64,000 bases of DNA. Source: Posidonia oceanica (lineage: Eukaryota > Streptophyta > Magnoliopsida > Alismatales > Posidoniaceae). Below, piece by piece: positions 11,634-23,460 of the stretch (within the stretch, counting starts at the first letter, position 1; the number at the start of each line of letters is the position of its first letter). The position numbers and the translations under genes were made by a program. The notes beneath the pieces are model-generated. The model saw only the letters and a list, made by a program, of their open reading frames with translations, ran no database searches and was not told the DNA's origin. The DNA lies in the NCBI GenBank assembly GCA_037176725.1, contig JAZBRS010000026.1, positions 147,137,501-147,201,500 on the forward strand, in the 5' to 3' direction.

Positions 11634-12824
11634 ATGTCTCGCCGTGGTCGTCAAAAGGATAAGGCCCCTGCTGAGGAACCTAGCTCTCGAGAGGAGAGTG
11701 ATTGACAGGGTGTGCGGATGGAGTTGTGAGGTTGGATGCGCGGGATCTCTCAGGCTTTTGGCAAGAGTGGCCTTGGTAGAGCGTCTGAGGGAGATTCGTG
11801 GCTTCGCCAGTTGAGTAAGCTCCACCCGCCAACGTTCAAGGGTACTGGTACTCCTGAGGAGAGCGAGGCATGGCTGCGAAGAATTGAGAAGTTGTTGGAT
11901 AGTTTGGCGGGCCCAAAGGAGCACTGGGTGCGGTTGGATGCCTTTCAGCTCGACGGCGATGCCGATGAGTGGTGGAGAGCCACCAGGCGGCTGAAGTTCC
12001 CGGATTCTATCATGATCGAGATCAAGTGGAAGGACTTCGAAGCTGCATTCCATTAGAAGTACTTCCCGAGCCATGTGAGGAGCCGATTCAACCGATAATT
12101 CCGAAGTCTGCAACAGGGCAGGATGTCTGTGGCTGAGTATGAAGCCTCTTTTGTCCAGTTGGAGAGGTTCGTCCAAGCCTTTGATTCTGAGGAAAGGCGG
12201 GCGGAGAGATTTCTAGAAGGCCTTCAACCCAACTTGAGGGTGAAGGTGATGGGCTGCCGTTGTGTGACGGTAGCTGAGGTTGTCCAGATGGCTTCCCGCT
12301 TTGAAGAGAAGTATAACCAGTATGTGAGTGGTCACTCCAAGGGGAAGGCCAAGCTGCCCTTCACTTCTCGGTTTTCTGTCTCCAGTCCACCGAGTTCCAG
12401 TGGCATGAGTAGCCCAGGGAAGAGGAAGAAGGACAGATCTGGCAGTGGTTCTGGTGTCCGGCGTAGTTTTGTTCGAGGTGGTGGTGGTGTTGGCCCTGCC
12501 TTCAGCGCCCGGCACAGCTTTGCAGGAGTTGGTAGCACCGTTCCGAGTCAGGCTGCTTCGAGTGGACAGGGTAGCGTCCAGTGTTTCCAGTGTGGCTAGG
12601 TGGGTCACTTTGCAGCGCACTGCCCTCGAGCACAGCAGGTGATGAATTGGAGCGGAGTAGTGTACTACAACTGCGGGAGATCGGGACATGTGCAGAGGAT
12701 GTTCCTGGATCCTCCCAAGTGAGCGGGGAGTGTGCCACAACAGCCGACCCGGGGGCGTGTGTTCACTATTTCGACTCCTGACTGTGGACTCTCTGGTAAT
12801 GTTGTAGAGGGTAAGTCCTCGTAG
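11634..12824 (+). pseudogene. gag of Tekay-like element (decayed)
   Basis: The frame opens at ATG 11634 (MSRRGRQKDKAPAEEPSS) and stays in one frame to 12824. It covers a basic N-terminus, the retrotransposon gag domain (PPTFKGTGTP, then AWLRRIEKLLD, WWRATRRLKFPD and MSVAEYEASFVQLERF) and a Lys/Ser-rich linker. The first zinc knuckle is CFQCG-stop-VGHFAAHC; the second has lost its first and last cysteines (YYNCGRSGHVQRMF). Internal stops lie at 11703, 11727, 12054, 12096, 12597 and 12720. The terminal stop TAG at 12822 is inside the gag-pol intron, so unspliced RNA would end here as Gag. The start was chosen because it follows the primer site by about 160 bp and matches the layout of the related gag at 57792 (minus strand). 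Confidence 0.85.
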
Positions 12825-12845
12825 TTTCCTTTGGGTGGTGTGACC

Positions 12846-12880
<35 letters not shown>

Positions 12881-12945
12881 CTTTCCCCTTGTAATATGAA
12901 CCTTGTTGTTTAATGGGGATGCTGTTGGTTGTGCTTTGGCCTTAG
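12811..12945 (+). other. Gag-pol intron (GT-AG, 135 nt)
   Basis: The donor G|GTAAGT follows VVEG-type gag codons (GTT GTA GAG G). The acceptor CCTTAG|GT precedes the protease lead-in TCT TAT TTG GTG GCA GGC. Splicing rebuilds the split glycine codon G|GT and joins gag to protease in frame; retention gives an in-frame TAG at 12822. The intron is T-rich, holds a (TTG)n run at about 12846-12880, and has a possible branch-point TTTAATG about 34 nt before the acceptor. The related element at 50985-59565 has an intron at the identical codon. Splicing itself is inferred. Confidence 0.75.
12847..12880 (+). repeat. (GTT)n microsatellite
   Basis: About ten TTG/GTT triplets in a row, inside the proposed gag-pol intron. 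Confidence 0.95.
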
Positions 12946-15900
12946 GTTCTTATTTGGTGGCAGGCCGAATGGCCAAAGTTCTGTTTGACTCAGGAAGCAC
13001 TTTCTCTTTTATCTCCGAGTCTTTTGCGGCGGAGCTGGATGTTGTACCAGCCAAGTTAGCTTTCCACTTGAAGGTGGTAACGCCACCGGGTGAGCACTGT
13101 TTGGCGTGGAGATATCTGCCTTCTGTCGATCTAAAGCTGAATGGCCGAGAGTTCGATGCCATTCTCATACTCATGAGCATGAATGAGTATGATGTTATCT
13201 TGAGCATGGACTGGCTGGGCCAGTATTCTGCCTTGATCGACTGTGCTCGCAGGAGGATTTTCTTTGGTATTGCTGGGGCCGGTTCCTTCTTTGTGCAAGG
13301 GGTGCACCAGGGTGAGCCTAAGCTTGTGATTTCTGCTGTGAAGGCTTACAAGTCTTTGGCTCGAGGTTGTGTGGGGTACCTTGCTAGTGTGGTTACCTCC
13401 CCTTCTCCGGAGTCGGGTGTTCACAACATATCTGTTGTGTGTGAGTATCCCAACGTTTCCCGGATGATTTGTCTAGCATGCCACCTCACAGGGAAGTGGA
13501 GTTCTTTATTGAGCTGACTCTAGGCAGTGGTGCTGTTGCGAAGAATCCTTATCGGATGGCGCCAGCTGAGTTGCGGGAGCTCAAGGTCCAGCTACAGGAG
13601 TTGCTGGACAAGGGATTCATCAGGCCAAGTGTGTCTCTGTGGGGAGCGCCTGTCTTGTTCGTCCGTAAGAAGGATGGTTCACTCCGATTGTGAATAGACT
13701 ATCGGATGTTGAATCAGCTTACAGTGAAGAACAAGTATCCCTTGCCCCGTGTGGAAGACCTGTTTGATCAGTTGCAGTTTGCCTTCGTCTTCTTGAAGAT
13801 TGATCTGAGATCAGGATATCACCAGTTGAGGATCCATGATTTAGACATTCAGAAGACTGCCTTCCGGACACGGTATGACCATTTTGAGTTTGTGGTTATG
13901 CCCTTCGGCTTGATCAATGCCCCTGCCGCATTCATGGAATTAATGAATCGGTTATTCAGGCCGTTTTTGGACCAGTTTGTGGTGGTCTTTGTAAACGACA
14001 TCTTGGTCTACTCCTCGGATGAGGCAGCTCATGTCCAACATCTGAGGGCGATGCTGGATATTTTGAGGCAGCACCAACTGTACACCAAGTTCTCCAAGTA
14101 TGACTTCTGGTTGAGGGAGGTTATGTTCCTCGGCCACCTTATCTCTTGAGACGGTGTCAGAGTTGATCCTGCCAAGGTTGAAGCTGTTAGCAATTGGCAG
14201 AGACCCAGGAGTGTGTCTGAGATTAGAAGTTTCTTGGGGTTGGCGGGTTACTACAGGAGGTTTATCAGGGATTTCTCTTCTATTGCTTCATCCCTGACAG
14301 CCCTCACCAAGCAAGGGGTTCCATTCATTTGGGACCAAGGTTGTGAGGCGAGTTTCAATGAGTTGAAGGCTCGTCTGACTTCTACTACTGTTCTGACCCT
14401 GCCTTCTGGAAGTGGTGGCTTCACTGTGCATAGTGATGCTAGTGGTGTTGGGTTGGGTAGCGTTCTGATGCAGCGTGACAATGTTGTGGCTTATGCCTTC
14501 CGTCAGTTGAAAGACAACGAGAAGAACTACCCTACCCATGATCTTGAGATGGCTGCCGTGGTGTTCGCGCTGAAGCTTTGGCGACACTATCTGTATGGGG
14601 AGCAGTTTGAGGTCTACACGGATCACAAGAGTCTGAAGTATATATTTACTCAGAAGGACCTCAACATGCGGCAGCGGAGGTGGGTGGAGTATCTTAAGGA
14701 CTATGATTTCAATTTGTCCTACCACCTTGGGAAGGCCAATGTGGTCGCCAATGCTCTGAGTCGGTATACGCACGTTATGGCTAGCCTGATGGTTAAGGAG
14801 TGGACCATGTTGGAGGATCTGGCTGACTGTGGACTCAAGAGACTACATTGGGGAGCAGGCGGTGCCTATATGGCGAGCTTGTCTGTTCGTCCCAAGCTAG
14901 TGGAGTTCATTATTGCTTGTCAGTAGACAGATTCCCTCTATCAGGTGACTGTTGAGAAGTTGCGCGCTGGGGAAGCGCCGGACTTTTCTCTTGGCGTACG
15001 TGGGGAGCTGAGGTTTGATCAGCGCTTGTTTGTGCCCCAGTACGAGAAGGCCAGGCAGAGGTTACTGGATGAAGCTCATAGATCCAAGTATACCGTCCAC
15101 TCAGGATTCACGAAGATATATCGGGATCTGAAGTAGAATTTTTGGTGGCCTGGCATGAAGAGAGAAGTTGCCGACTATGTGGCAAGGTGTGTGACTTGCC
15201 AGCTAGTCAAGGCAGAGCACCAGAGACCTGGAGGAACTCTATAGCCGTTGAGTATACTGGAATGGAAATGGGAGCACATCTTTATGGATTTTGTGACTAG
15301 GTTGCCGCGTTCTCCGAGGAAGAACGACACTGTGTGGGTGATCGTTGATCGGCTAACCAAGTCAGCTCATTTTCTTGCTATCCGAGTGAATCTTCCTTTA
15401 CGACGGTTGGCAGAACTGTACATATCGGAGATCGTTCGGTTGCATGGTGTTCCTGTATCCATTGTGTCTGATAGAGACACGCGGTTCACCTCAAGGTTCT
15501 GGAAGACTCTGCAGGAGGCTTTTGGCACGGTACTCAATTTCAGTACAGCTTTCCACCCTCAGTCGGATGGTCAGACAGAGAGGACTATCCAGACTCTGGA
15601 TGATATGTTGAGAGCTTGTGCCCTGGATTTGCAAGGAAGTTGGGAGAACCACCTGCCATTGGTTGAGTTTGCTTACAACAATAGCAACCACTCTAACATT
15701 GGGATGGCACCATACGAGGCTCTGTATGGTAGGCCTTGCAGATCCCCGGTTTGCTGGAGCGAGGTAGGTGAGCGGCAGCTTCTTGGTCCGGAGCTTGTGC
15801 AGCAATATGTAGACAAGGTGGACTTGATCCGCAGAAGGCTTTTGACTGCACAGAGTCGGTAGAAAAGTTATGCTGACCCGAGGCGGAGACCGTTGGAGTT

Positions 15901-16330
15901 TCTGGTGGGAGACTTTGTGTTCTTGAAGGTTTCACCGACGAAGGGCGTGAAGAGGTTTGGCAAGCGTGGGAAGCTGAGTCCCCGCTATATTGGCCCGTAC
16001 CAAATCACGCAGAGGGTTGGTGAAGTTGCCTATAGATTGGCCCTACCACCAGAGCTGTCGGCTGTGCACAGCGTGTTCCACGTCTCCATGCTGAGGAAGT
16101 GTCTGGCTGATGTTTCACAGGTAATCCCTGTTCAGCCGGATGTGCTTCAGGAAGATCTCTCCTATGTTAAGGAGGTTGTCCAGATTGTTGATCGTAAAGA
16201 ACAGGTGTTGCGGAATAAGGTGATTCCGCTAGTTCTTGTGAGATGGCAGCATCATGAAGCAGAAGAGGCCACTTGGGAGCGCGAGGATGGCGTCCTTGCT
16301 CGATACCCACATCTTTTCGCTTACCCTTGA
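12946..16330 (+). pseudogene. pol (protease-RT-RNase H-integrase-chromodomain) of Tekay-like element, decayed
   Basis: The protease has LFDSGSTFSFIS. A 1-nt shift near 13457 separates it from RT. RT shows RKKDGSLRL, then [26 protein letters not shown] and [13 protein letters not shown]. Its active site reads FVNDILVYS, so the first aspartate of the FVDD/YVDD box is now Asn. RNase H ([25 protein letters not shown]) ends NALSR. Integrase has the HHCC-region CVTCQ and catalytic MDFVT, SDRD and DGQTER. The C-terminus carries a GPYQIT-type core and the chromodomain-like stretch VRWQHHEAEEATWE. After 13457 the domains share one frame, with stops at 13691, 14147, 14924, 15134, 15242 and 15860. Translation would end at TGA 16328. 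The product would have been a polyprotein for reverse transcription and chromatin-targeted integration. Confidence 0.92.
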
Positions 16331-16365
16331 TTTCGGGGGCGAAATCCTTTTTAAGGTGTTTATGA

Positions 16366-19341
16366 TGTAACACCCGGGAATTCATTTCCTTGTAATTATG
16401 CTTGTTTAATGAATTCTTTGGCTTTGGTCGGGTGTTAGTGGCCTTGCGGGTCCCACTTGAGTTGTTGTGGGCCCCATCTGTGGTTTGTGTGGGTCTCCAC
16501 CTGTATTGTTGTGGTGGACTCCCACTTGTGGTAGTTGGTGGGACAGATTGTGGTCTAGTCCTTGTGTTTCTCTCTCTCTTTCTCTCCCTTCTTCTCTCTC
16601 TCTCTCTTTCTCCCTCCCCCTCCTTCCCTCTCTCTCTCTGTTTCCTCCCCCACCCCTCCCTCACATGCCACTTCCCCCTTCTCTCTTCCCTTCCCCCTCT
16701 CCTCACGCGCGTCTCCCCTCCTCCCTCACGTGCGGCTCCCTCCTCCTCCCCCCCGCTCATGCGCCCTTCCTCCTCCTCCTCCTCCCCGTGCGGTGCCCTA
16801 GCCGGGCAGTCCTCTCCTCCTCCCCCTCTCCCCACTGATCTCTCCCGCTCCTTCCTCTCCCTCCCTCCTTCCTCTCCCCCTTCCTCTCCTCTCCCGTCCC
16901 TTTCCTCCTCCTCTTCTCCTCCTCTCGCTGGTGGTTGGCGGCTGCGGTGGCAGCCAGTGGTGCGACGGCGAGCTCCGGTCGGCTTCCTGGTGGAGCGGCG
17001 TGCCGTGTGCGGCGTGTGGAGCTCGGTGGGCGCGTGGATCGCCGGTGGACGGAGGTTGTCCCTCTGTCCCAAGGTACACGCCTCGCCCTAGGAGCCTTTT
17101 ATATTTAGAATTTGCCTTACATGCTTCCCTTGCCATGATTTGTATGTTATATTTAAGTTTGACAATTTTTAGGGATTTATATGCATTTAGGCGAATTTAA
17201 TTGGCTTCAGTTAGTTTATAGCTTGAATGTGAATTTTTGGTGGTTTCTTGAGCTGTGGGCTCAAGAACGCCTCGAAATTGATATGCTTGTGTTCCTTGAC
17301 ATGTATGGAATGTCATGGAAGTGATTTGGTAATTTTTAGAGATTATTGTCGTTTTGGCCAAATTTATGGTCCGAATGACTTAAATGCTTGAATTGTGGTT
17401 TTCCGGTAGATTCCGGTGTTTTAGGCCTCGGATTGAAGCGATTGTGATATATTTGTGTTACTCGAGCTGAGACGCTCGTTTGCTCGTGTTACGTGCCCGG
17501 TTTGGCACGGATTTGATATGATTTTGTGGTTTTTATAGAAATCGACTTGAGTTTTGGATTTCTGGTGTTTTATCGTGTTGCATACCTTAGAATGCCATAT
17601 CGAGGGTATGGTTGCATTCCTTGTTTTATTCCGGAGATTCCGGTATATGGCACGCTCGTTTTCGAGTTTGTTTCGGACGATGGGGGTTTTAAGTCGGTTC
17701 TTTAAGTTTTCTGAATTGACCTGGAACGGAACCTCGTTGGTAGAACGGAGTCCCGTTTTCCCCTGGTCTGGAGTTTCGTTTTAGGAACGGAGTCTCGTTT
17801 TTCCCTAGTCTGGAGTCCCATTTTTGGGCGGAGTCCCGTTTGCTGTAGCAAAACGGAGCGCCGGTCCAAGACGGAGCTCCGTTCCAGTGCTGAGTTGTGA
17901 GTCTTAGCCTTGATCCCGCATTTCGGTGTATTTCGGCGTGCCGAATCAGAGGCTGAGTGTTTTCTCAGCGAATGTTTTCCAGTGTGGTTTCCTTCGGTTG
18001 GTTTTTGGGCTTTTGGTGCTTTAGCCCATGATATTTGATAAATGTTTTCAAAGAGGTTTCTGAGGAAAAATATGAATGGTTTGCAAATGGTTTTGCCGAG
18101 GTTTTCCGTGGCTGAAAACCTAGGAATTGTGTTGGCTGGACCTGGGGATGCAACGGCGTTCCTGGTGTGTCGCACACTTCACCTAGGTTGAGATTTGGGG
18201 GTCGGGGTGCCGATCGTACCTAGCGGTATCGTAGCAGCGGACTCAGGAGATATGATACTCCTGCGTAGCTGGACGTGATACCCTAGTTGTTACGCCGGGA
18301 CTCGCCTTGTTTTGGGTGCCGGCTGAGCCTAGGGGTTGGAGCCTCTAGTGGTTCGGGGCACTGGTGCTGGTTGAGTCTAGGGGTTGAAGCCTCTAGTGGT
18401 TCGGAGCATTGAGTTGAGGTCGCTGTATATTAGGCGTGTCCTGTGGTTTGTCTTGAGTGAGGACAGCTTGCCTAGTTGAGGTGAGTAGCTTCCCTGGCGA
18501 GAGGCGTCTCTAGTGACGAGATGCCGGGGCGGACACGCTCCTCCACAAGGCGGGTGTCCGTGGCAGTGCAGTGAGCTGCAGAGGTGAGTCCCTGGCTACT
18601 GCTTGAGGCCAGATCGGTTGCTTGGCGCCAGGCAATACGATCAGTTGTGATTTTGTGCTAGTGGGGCTGTGTTTTATTGTTGCTGGCCGTATTAGGCCTT
18701 GAGCTTTGCCTGAGTTTGGGCTTTGTGTGTTTTGGGCCGTAGTAGGCCAGTTGCTTTCCGTCCGTGCGTGGCGTGAGTTTGTGATTTGTGTTTTGGACCA
18801 TATTAGGCTAATTGCTTTCCGCCCGTGCGTGGCGTGAGTTTGTGGTTTGTGTATTTTGGGCCGTATTAGGCCAGTTGCTTTCTCGCTTAGTTGCGGCACG
18901 TGGCTGTGGTTTTGAGGTTTTGGACCGGTGGGCCGTGGCTTTGTATATTATTTCTGGAAACACCTGTCTTCTCCGGTTTTAGCTTGTGGGCTTTGGGAAG
19001 GGTGTTTTATTGATTTATATTGCTTGTTGTGGACCTAGATTTTGGGATTTTGCCGGTTGTGCCGTATTTAAGGTTTTACGTCGATTTATCGCGTGATTTT
19101 ACGAGGTGTGTGCTGGGTGACGATTTCTAGGTCACTCATGTGTACTTGTTTGGTTTTCAGGTGCAGATGATTAGCTGATTTGGAGTATAGTGCATATAAA
19201 GGGAGTCACGTAGCTGTCTACTGCAAGTTCCTGACATTAATATTGTTGTTAGTCCAGTGTTTTGTGGTAAATTGTAGTATTTAATTAAATTTTAAATTTA
19301 TTAGACTTTAGATTTTGTAGATAGTGACTTGGGTCATTACA
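16366..19341 (+). repeat. 3' LTR of Tekay-like element
   Basis: This 2,976-bp copy of 8502-11460 starts TGTAACACCCGGG and ends GTCATTACA. It is preceded by TTTAAGGTGTTTATGA, a weak polypurine tract compared with the usual GGGGGAG type. It carries the same polypyrimidine tract (about 16563-16920), CGGAG block and 61-bp array as the 5' copy. Confidence 0.95.
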
Positions 19342-19695
19342 TCAGTGCATCTGTACTTGGGTTAACGTCAATCAAGTTTTCAGGTTGGATTCCATCCTCT
19401 AGAGAAATACCAGTATTTGTATCACCAAGATATTTACTTTTCCATTCTCAATGGTCTAATTCTTCAACCTAATTCTTTCCCAACATTATTCTTCTTCCCC
19501 AAATAAAACCTAGGATTTATGTTGTTTGGGTTTCACCATGCAATTTGCAAACCTGGAAGAGGAAACCAACATGCAAGATCTCTCTACATGACTTTGACTA
19601 TAACTGTTGCTCGCCATCAAAGTCTTGGATCCATAGGTCTGAGACCGAGGAGGAGATGAATAGTCGACATCGTTGAGGATTTGAATGGAGGAGAA
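19342..19695. other. Middle remnant of the interrupted TIR element
   Basis: The sequence between the two retrotransposons begins with the TCAGT duplication and continues the left inverted repeat of the 8437-25557 element. No coding trace. Confidence 0.55.
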
Positions 19696-20095
19696 TGATA
19701 GAATCTGAAGGTGTTGCTGCCTGCAACTGGATGGAATCCTCACTGGAATGCCTGCTTCTGGTGGTCGACACCGTCATGGAATCACCCGAAATCAATCAGA
19801 ACACACACAGGAAGGTGGAAATGGAAAACTGGAAAGAGCAGATAGGAAGTCCCTATCATTGGTCTAAGAGTTGGGGCCAAAGCCTAGGAATTCGTTACCC
19901 ATTTATACTGATAGAATTATTTATACGAAGACAAAATCGAATCAACTCATGCGTTGGCTAACAGAAGCGTTGGCTAACAGAATTCTGTTATTTCTGTTAC
20001 CTATGATGCCAACTAAGATAACGGTCTAATGGGTAAAGAAGTACATAAACCTGATAACCCAACTATATATTCTAATTACAACAAGTATTCTATCA
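19696..20095 (-). repeat. 3' LTR of Reina-like element
   Basis: A 400-bp repeat, the partner of 24476-24840. On the minus strand a polypurine tract AAGGGAGAGGGAGT immediately precedes it (20096-20110). Confidence 0.9.
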
Positions 20096-20097
20096 AC

Positions 20098-23000
20098 TCC
20101 CTCTCCCTTAATGCTTGTCCTCAAGATTGAAATCCAGAATTTTTTCCACAAAATCATGGTATTGTTCCAAGTAGCATCTTCATCAGTACAACCAGTCCAC
20201 TTGATCAACAATTGCACAACAGCCTTATTACTTCTTTTGACCATTCTTCTACCCAAAAGCTTGTCAAGACTCATTGTTTCTTTAAACCAATTAGATGGTT
20301 CAATTGGTAATCCACTGTCTAGTAGTTCACCCAATTTCTCTTTGAGCTGAGAAATATGAAAAACTGTATGAATCTTTTCTCCCTCAAGTAATTGCAATTT
20401 ATAAGCTATTGCACCCACCTTCTGTATAACTTTGTAGGGCTCAAAATATCTAGAAGAAAGTATAGGAAATTTTCTATGCACCACAAAAGCTCTATTTATA
20501 GGGTTAAAGCTTCACATATACCCAAGCTCCTACCTCAAGTTGCTTGTCCCTAGTATGTTTATTATCTTGAACAACCATTCTATCCTGAGCCCTTTTAAGA
20601 CTCAAATTCAACTCTACAAGGACTTCATCTCTAGTCTTCAACTGTTGGCCCAATTCACTGCTTCAGACAGTGCCAGGAATACAAGACAACAATGTAGGGG
20701 ACTTAATTCCATAGACCACTTCAAATGGAGTTAGACCAAGAGCTGAATGTTTGCTGGTATTACACCAATACTCTCCCCAGTGCAACCATTCATACCACTC
20801 CCTTGGCCTGTTGCTACAAAAGCAATGCAAATAAGTTTCTAAGCATCTATTAAGCACCTCAAACTGACCATCTGTCTGTGGATGATAGGAATAACTCATT
20901 CTCAGTAAAGTGCGTTGTAGCTTAAACATTTCCCGCCAGAAGACACTAGTAAAAACTTGATCTCTATCACTTACAATGGTCTGAGGAACACCATGCAGCA
21001 TAACTACATTCTTCACAAAAACTTCGACTACTGTTTGTGATGTACAAGGATGCTTGAGTGCTAAGAAATGAGCAAACTTTGACAACTTGTCCACTACCAC
21101 CAAGATCACTGTATAACCTTTGGAATTTGGCAAGGCTTCAATAAAATCCATGGCTATATCTGTCCAAATTGTTTCTGGTATAGGTAATGGTTGTATTAAC
21201 CCTTGTCGACTCAAAGTCTCATATTTATTTTGCTAACATGTATCACACTCCCTCAAATATCTCTTTACTTCTTTGCTCATACCTTTCCAATAGAAATTCA
21301 TTCTAATCCTGTGCATAGTTTTCAAGTAACCAGAATGCCCAGACATTGAAGTAATGTGAAATTCTTTCATCACTTCATGACTAAGATCAGTTTGACCATG
21401 CAAATAAATTCTTCCTTTGTAGAAAAGGATGCCTAATTTACTGCTGAACTTAACTGCATTAAGTAAGCCACCATTGAATTTCTGCATCTTTTCTAACAAA
21501 TAAGAATCTTCTGAATAAGCTTGTTGCACTTTAGTCAACCAATCTACTTGAATAGCATTTATCTCCATTGACTCAGTTACTCTAGATAAAGCATCTGCAA
21601 CCCGATTATGTAAGCCCTTATTGTACTCCACTTAAAATTCAGTCCCATGAATTTCAACATCCATTTTTGTTGAGCTGGAGTATGTATCCTTTGTTCAAGC
21701 AAATGCTTCAAGCTCTCATGATTTGTTCTAATAGTAAAAGGCATACACATGAGATAATTCCTCCAATTCTGCATAGCAAACATCAAAGCTTCCATCTCCT
21801 TTTGGTAAGTAGGAAGTCCTAGTTACTTCCCTTTAAAAGATTTACTTCGGTAAACAATAGGCCTTCCTTTTTGCATAAATACAACACCCATACCCACCCC
21901 ACTGGCATCACATTCAATCACAAAAGGAATAGTAAAATCTAGCAAAGCCAAAACAGGTGTTGTAACTATATCTTATTTCAATCTTTCAAATGCTTGCTGG
22001 GCCTCTTCATTCCACAGAAACCCATCCTTCTGCAAAAATTTTGTAAGTGGTGAAGCTATAATACCATAGTGAGCAATAAATTTTCTGTAGTAACCAGTCA
22101 ATCCTAAAAATCCCCTCAACTCTTTGAAATTCTTAGGAACATGCCACTCACCCATAGGTGTGATTTTAGTGGAATCCATAGACACCCCTTGCTGAGAAAT
22201 AATATGGCCTAAATAATCAACATGCGTGGCATTTAGTAAGCTTGGCATACAACTGATGTTTGAGTAATAATGACAAAGTGGAATCCACATGTTTGTTATA
22301 ACTTTCCCAATCTTTGCTATACACTAAGATGTCATCAAAGAAAACTAAGACGAATTTCCTGAGGTAAGGCCTGAAAACATCATTCATTAGAGACTGAAAA
22401 GTTGATGGAGCATTGGTTAAGCCAAAAGGCATAACCAAAACACATAATGCCCACTATGTATTCAAAAAGTAGTCTTATGAATGTCCTTGTCATTCATCCT
22501 TATTTGATGGTATCCAGATCTAAGATCTAACTTGGTAAAAAACTTGCTGTCATGTAATTCATCTAAGAAATTATCAATGAGTGGGATAAGATACTTATCT
22601 TTAACAGTTTGTTGATTGAGAGCCCTGTAATCCACACACATCTTCCAACTTCCATCACTTCTCTTCATCAACAAATAGGAGCAGCATATGGACTCTTATT
22701 GTCTCTAATAATTCCATTATCCAAAGAATCAACAATAATCTCTTCAATTATTAACTTTTGATAAGGTGCATGTCTGTAGGACTACGAAGATATTGGCCTA
22801 CTATCAGGTAGCAAAGGTATTTTGTGGTCATATAGCCTCACTGGTGGCAAAGATTTAGGCTCCTCAAACACCTTCTTATATTTCAAAATAACCTCAACTA
22901 ATCCCTGATCTAACTTCTGCAAAACCTCTGCTAGGCCTTTAATGACAATTTCTTCTTTTTTAGTAATTTCCACCATATAAACTTCTTTAGCCTCCTGATT

Positions 23001-23460
23001 AAACTTCCACAAGCACTTCCATTAACCATTGCCACAGCCTGATATTTTAGCCCCTTTAACAGCCATTTCCTGCCTTGAGCTTGAAATTCCATAGTCTTCT
23101 GTTTTAGATTCTATTGTATTGTGTCTAGGGCTTCCAACCATTCTACCCCCAACACAACATCACATCCACCCAAAGGTAGGATGTAAAAATTCACAGTAGT
23201 TAAAAAACCCTGTAAACATAAAGGCACTGATAAACATTGTCCCAAGCATTGTACCCTTTCACCAGTACCAACTTTAACAGGTAATTCATTCCCAACTTTG
23301 AGATTAGGCTAGGATGAATGAAACTACGAGTGCTCCCAAAGTCCATTAGCACAATCACATCTCTTCCTTTAATGTTACCATGGACTCTCATAGTTTTGAA
23401 ATTCACCTTTCCACTGATAGCATTCAAAGATACCTCAGGCCCTTCTTCTGCAACAAAGAA
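20098..23460 (-). pseudogene. pol of Reina-like element (decayed)
   Basis: On the minus strand the order is protease (MDFGSTRSFIHPS near 23340, with DFG in place of the usual DSG), RT ([41 protein letters not shown]; intact FFDDILVYS near 22340), RNase H (TNHESLKHLLEQ; VADALSR) and integrase. The integrase has CDTC followed by a stop, MDFIEALP, VSDRDQVF and HPQTDGQFEV, keeping the catalytic D, D and E. A C-terminal RRMVKRSNKAVVQLLIKWTG then DEDATW resembles a chromodomain. Many frameshifts and stops make it non-functional; the longest intact piece is the 183-residue integrase core at 20663-21214. Confidence 0.88.

Larger units (their letters stand above)
8502..19341 (+). mobile_element. Complete Tekay/Del-like Ty3/gypsy LTR retrotransposon (10.84 kb)
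   Basis: The element begins TGTAACACC and ends GTCATTACA. It is flanked by a perfect 5-bp target duplication TCAGT (8497-8501 and 19342-19346). Long LTRs (about 2.96 and 2.98 kb), a Met-tRNA primer site, gag, then protease-RT-RNase H-integrase in that order, and a chromodomain-like C-terminus place it with the Tekay/Del chromoviruses. Comparing the first roughly 200 bp of the LTRs by eye gives about 16 differences, nearly all transitions, so the insertion is not recent. The coding region has many stops, at least one frameshift and a damaged RT active site, so it is dead on its own. It inserted into the TIR element described separately. Confidence 0.93.
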
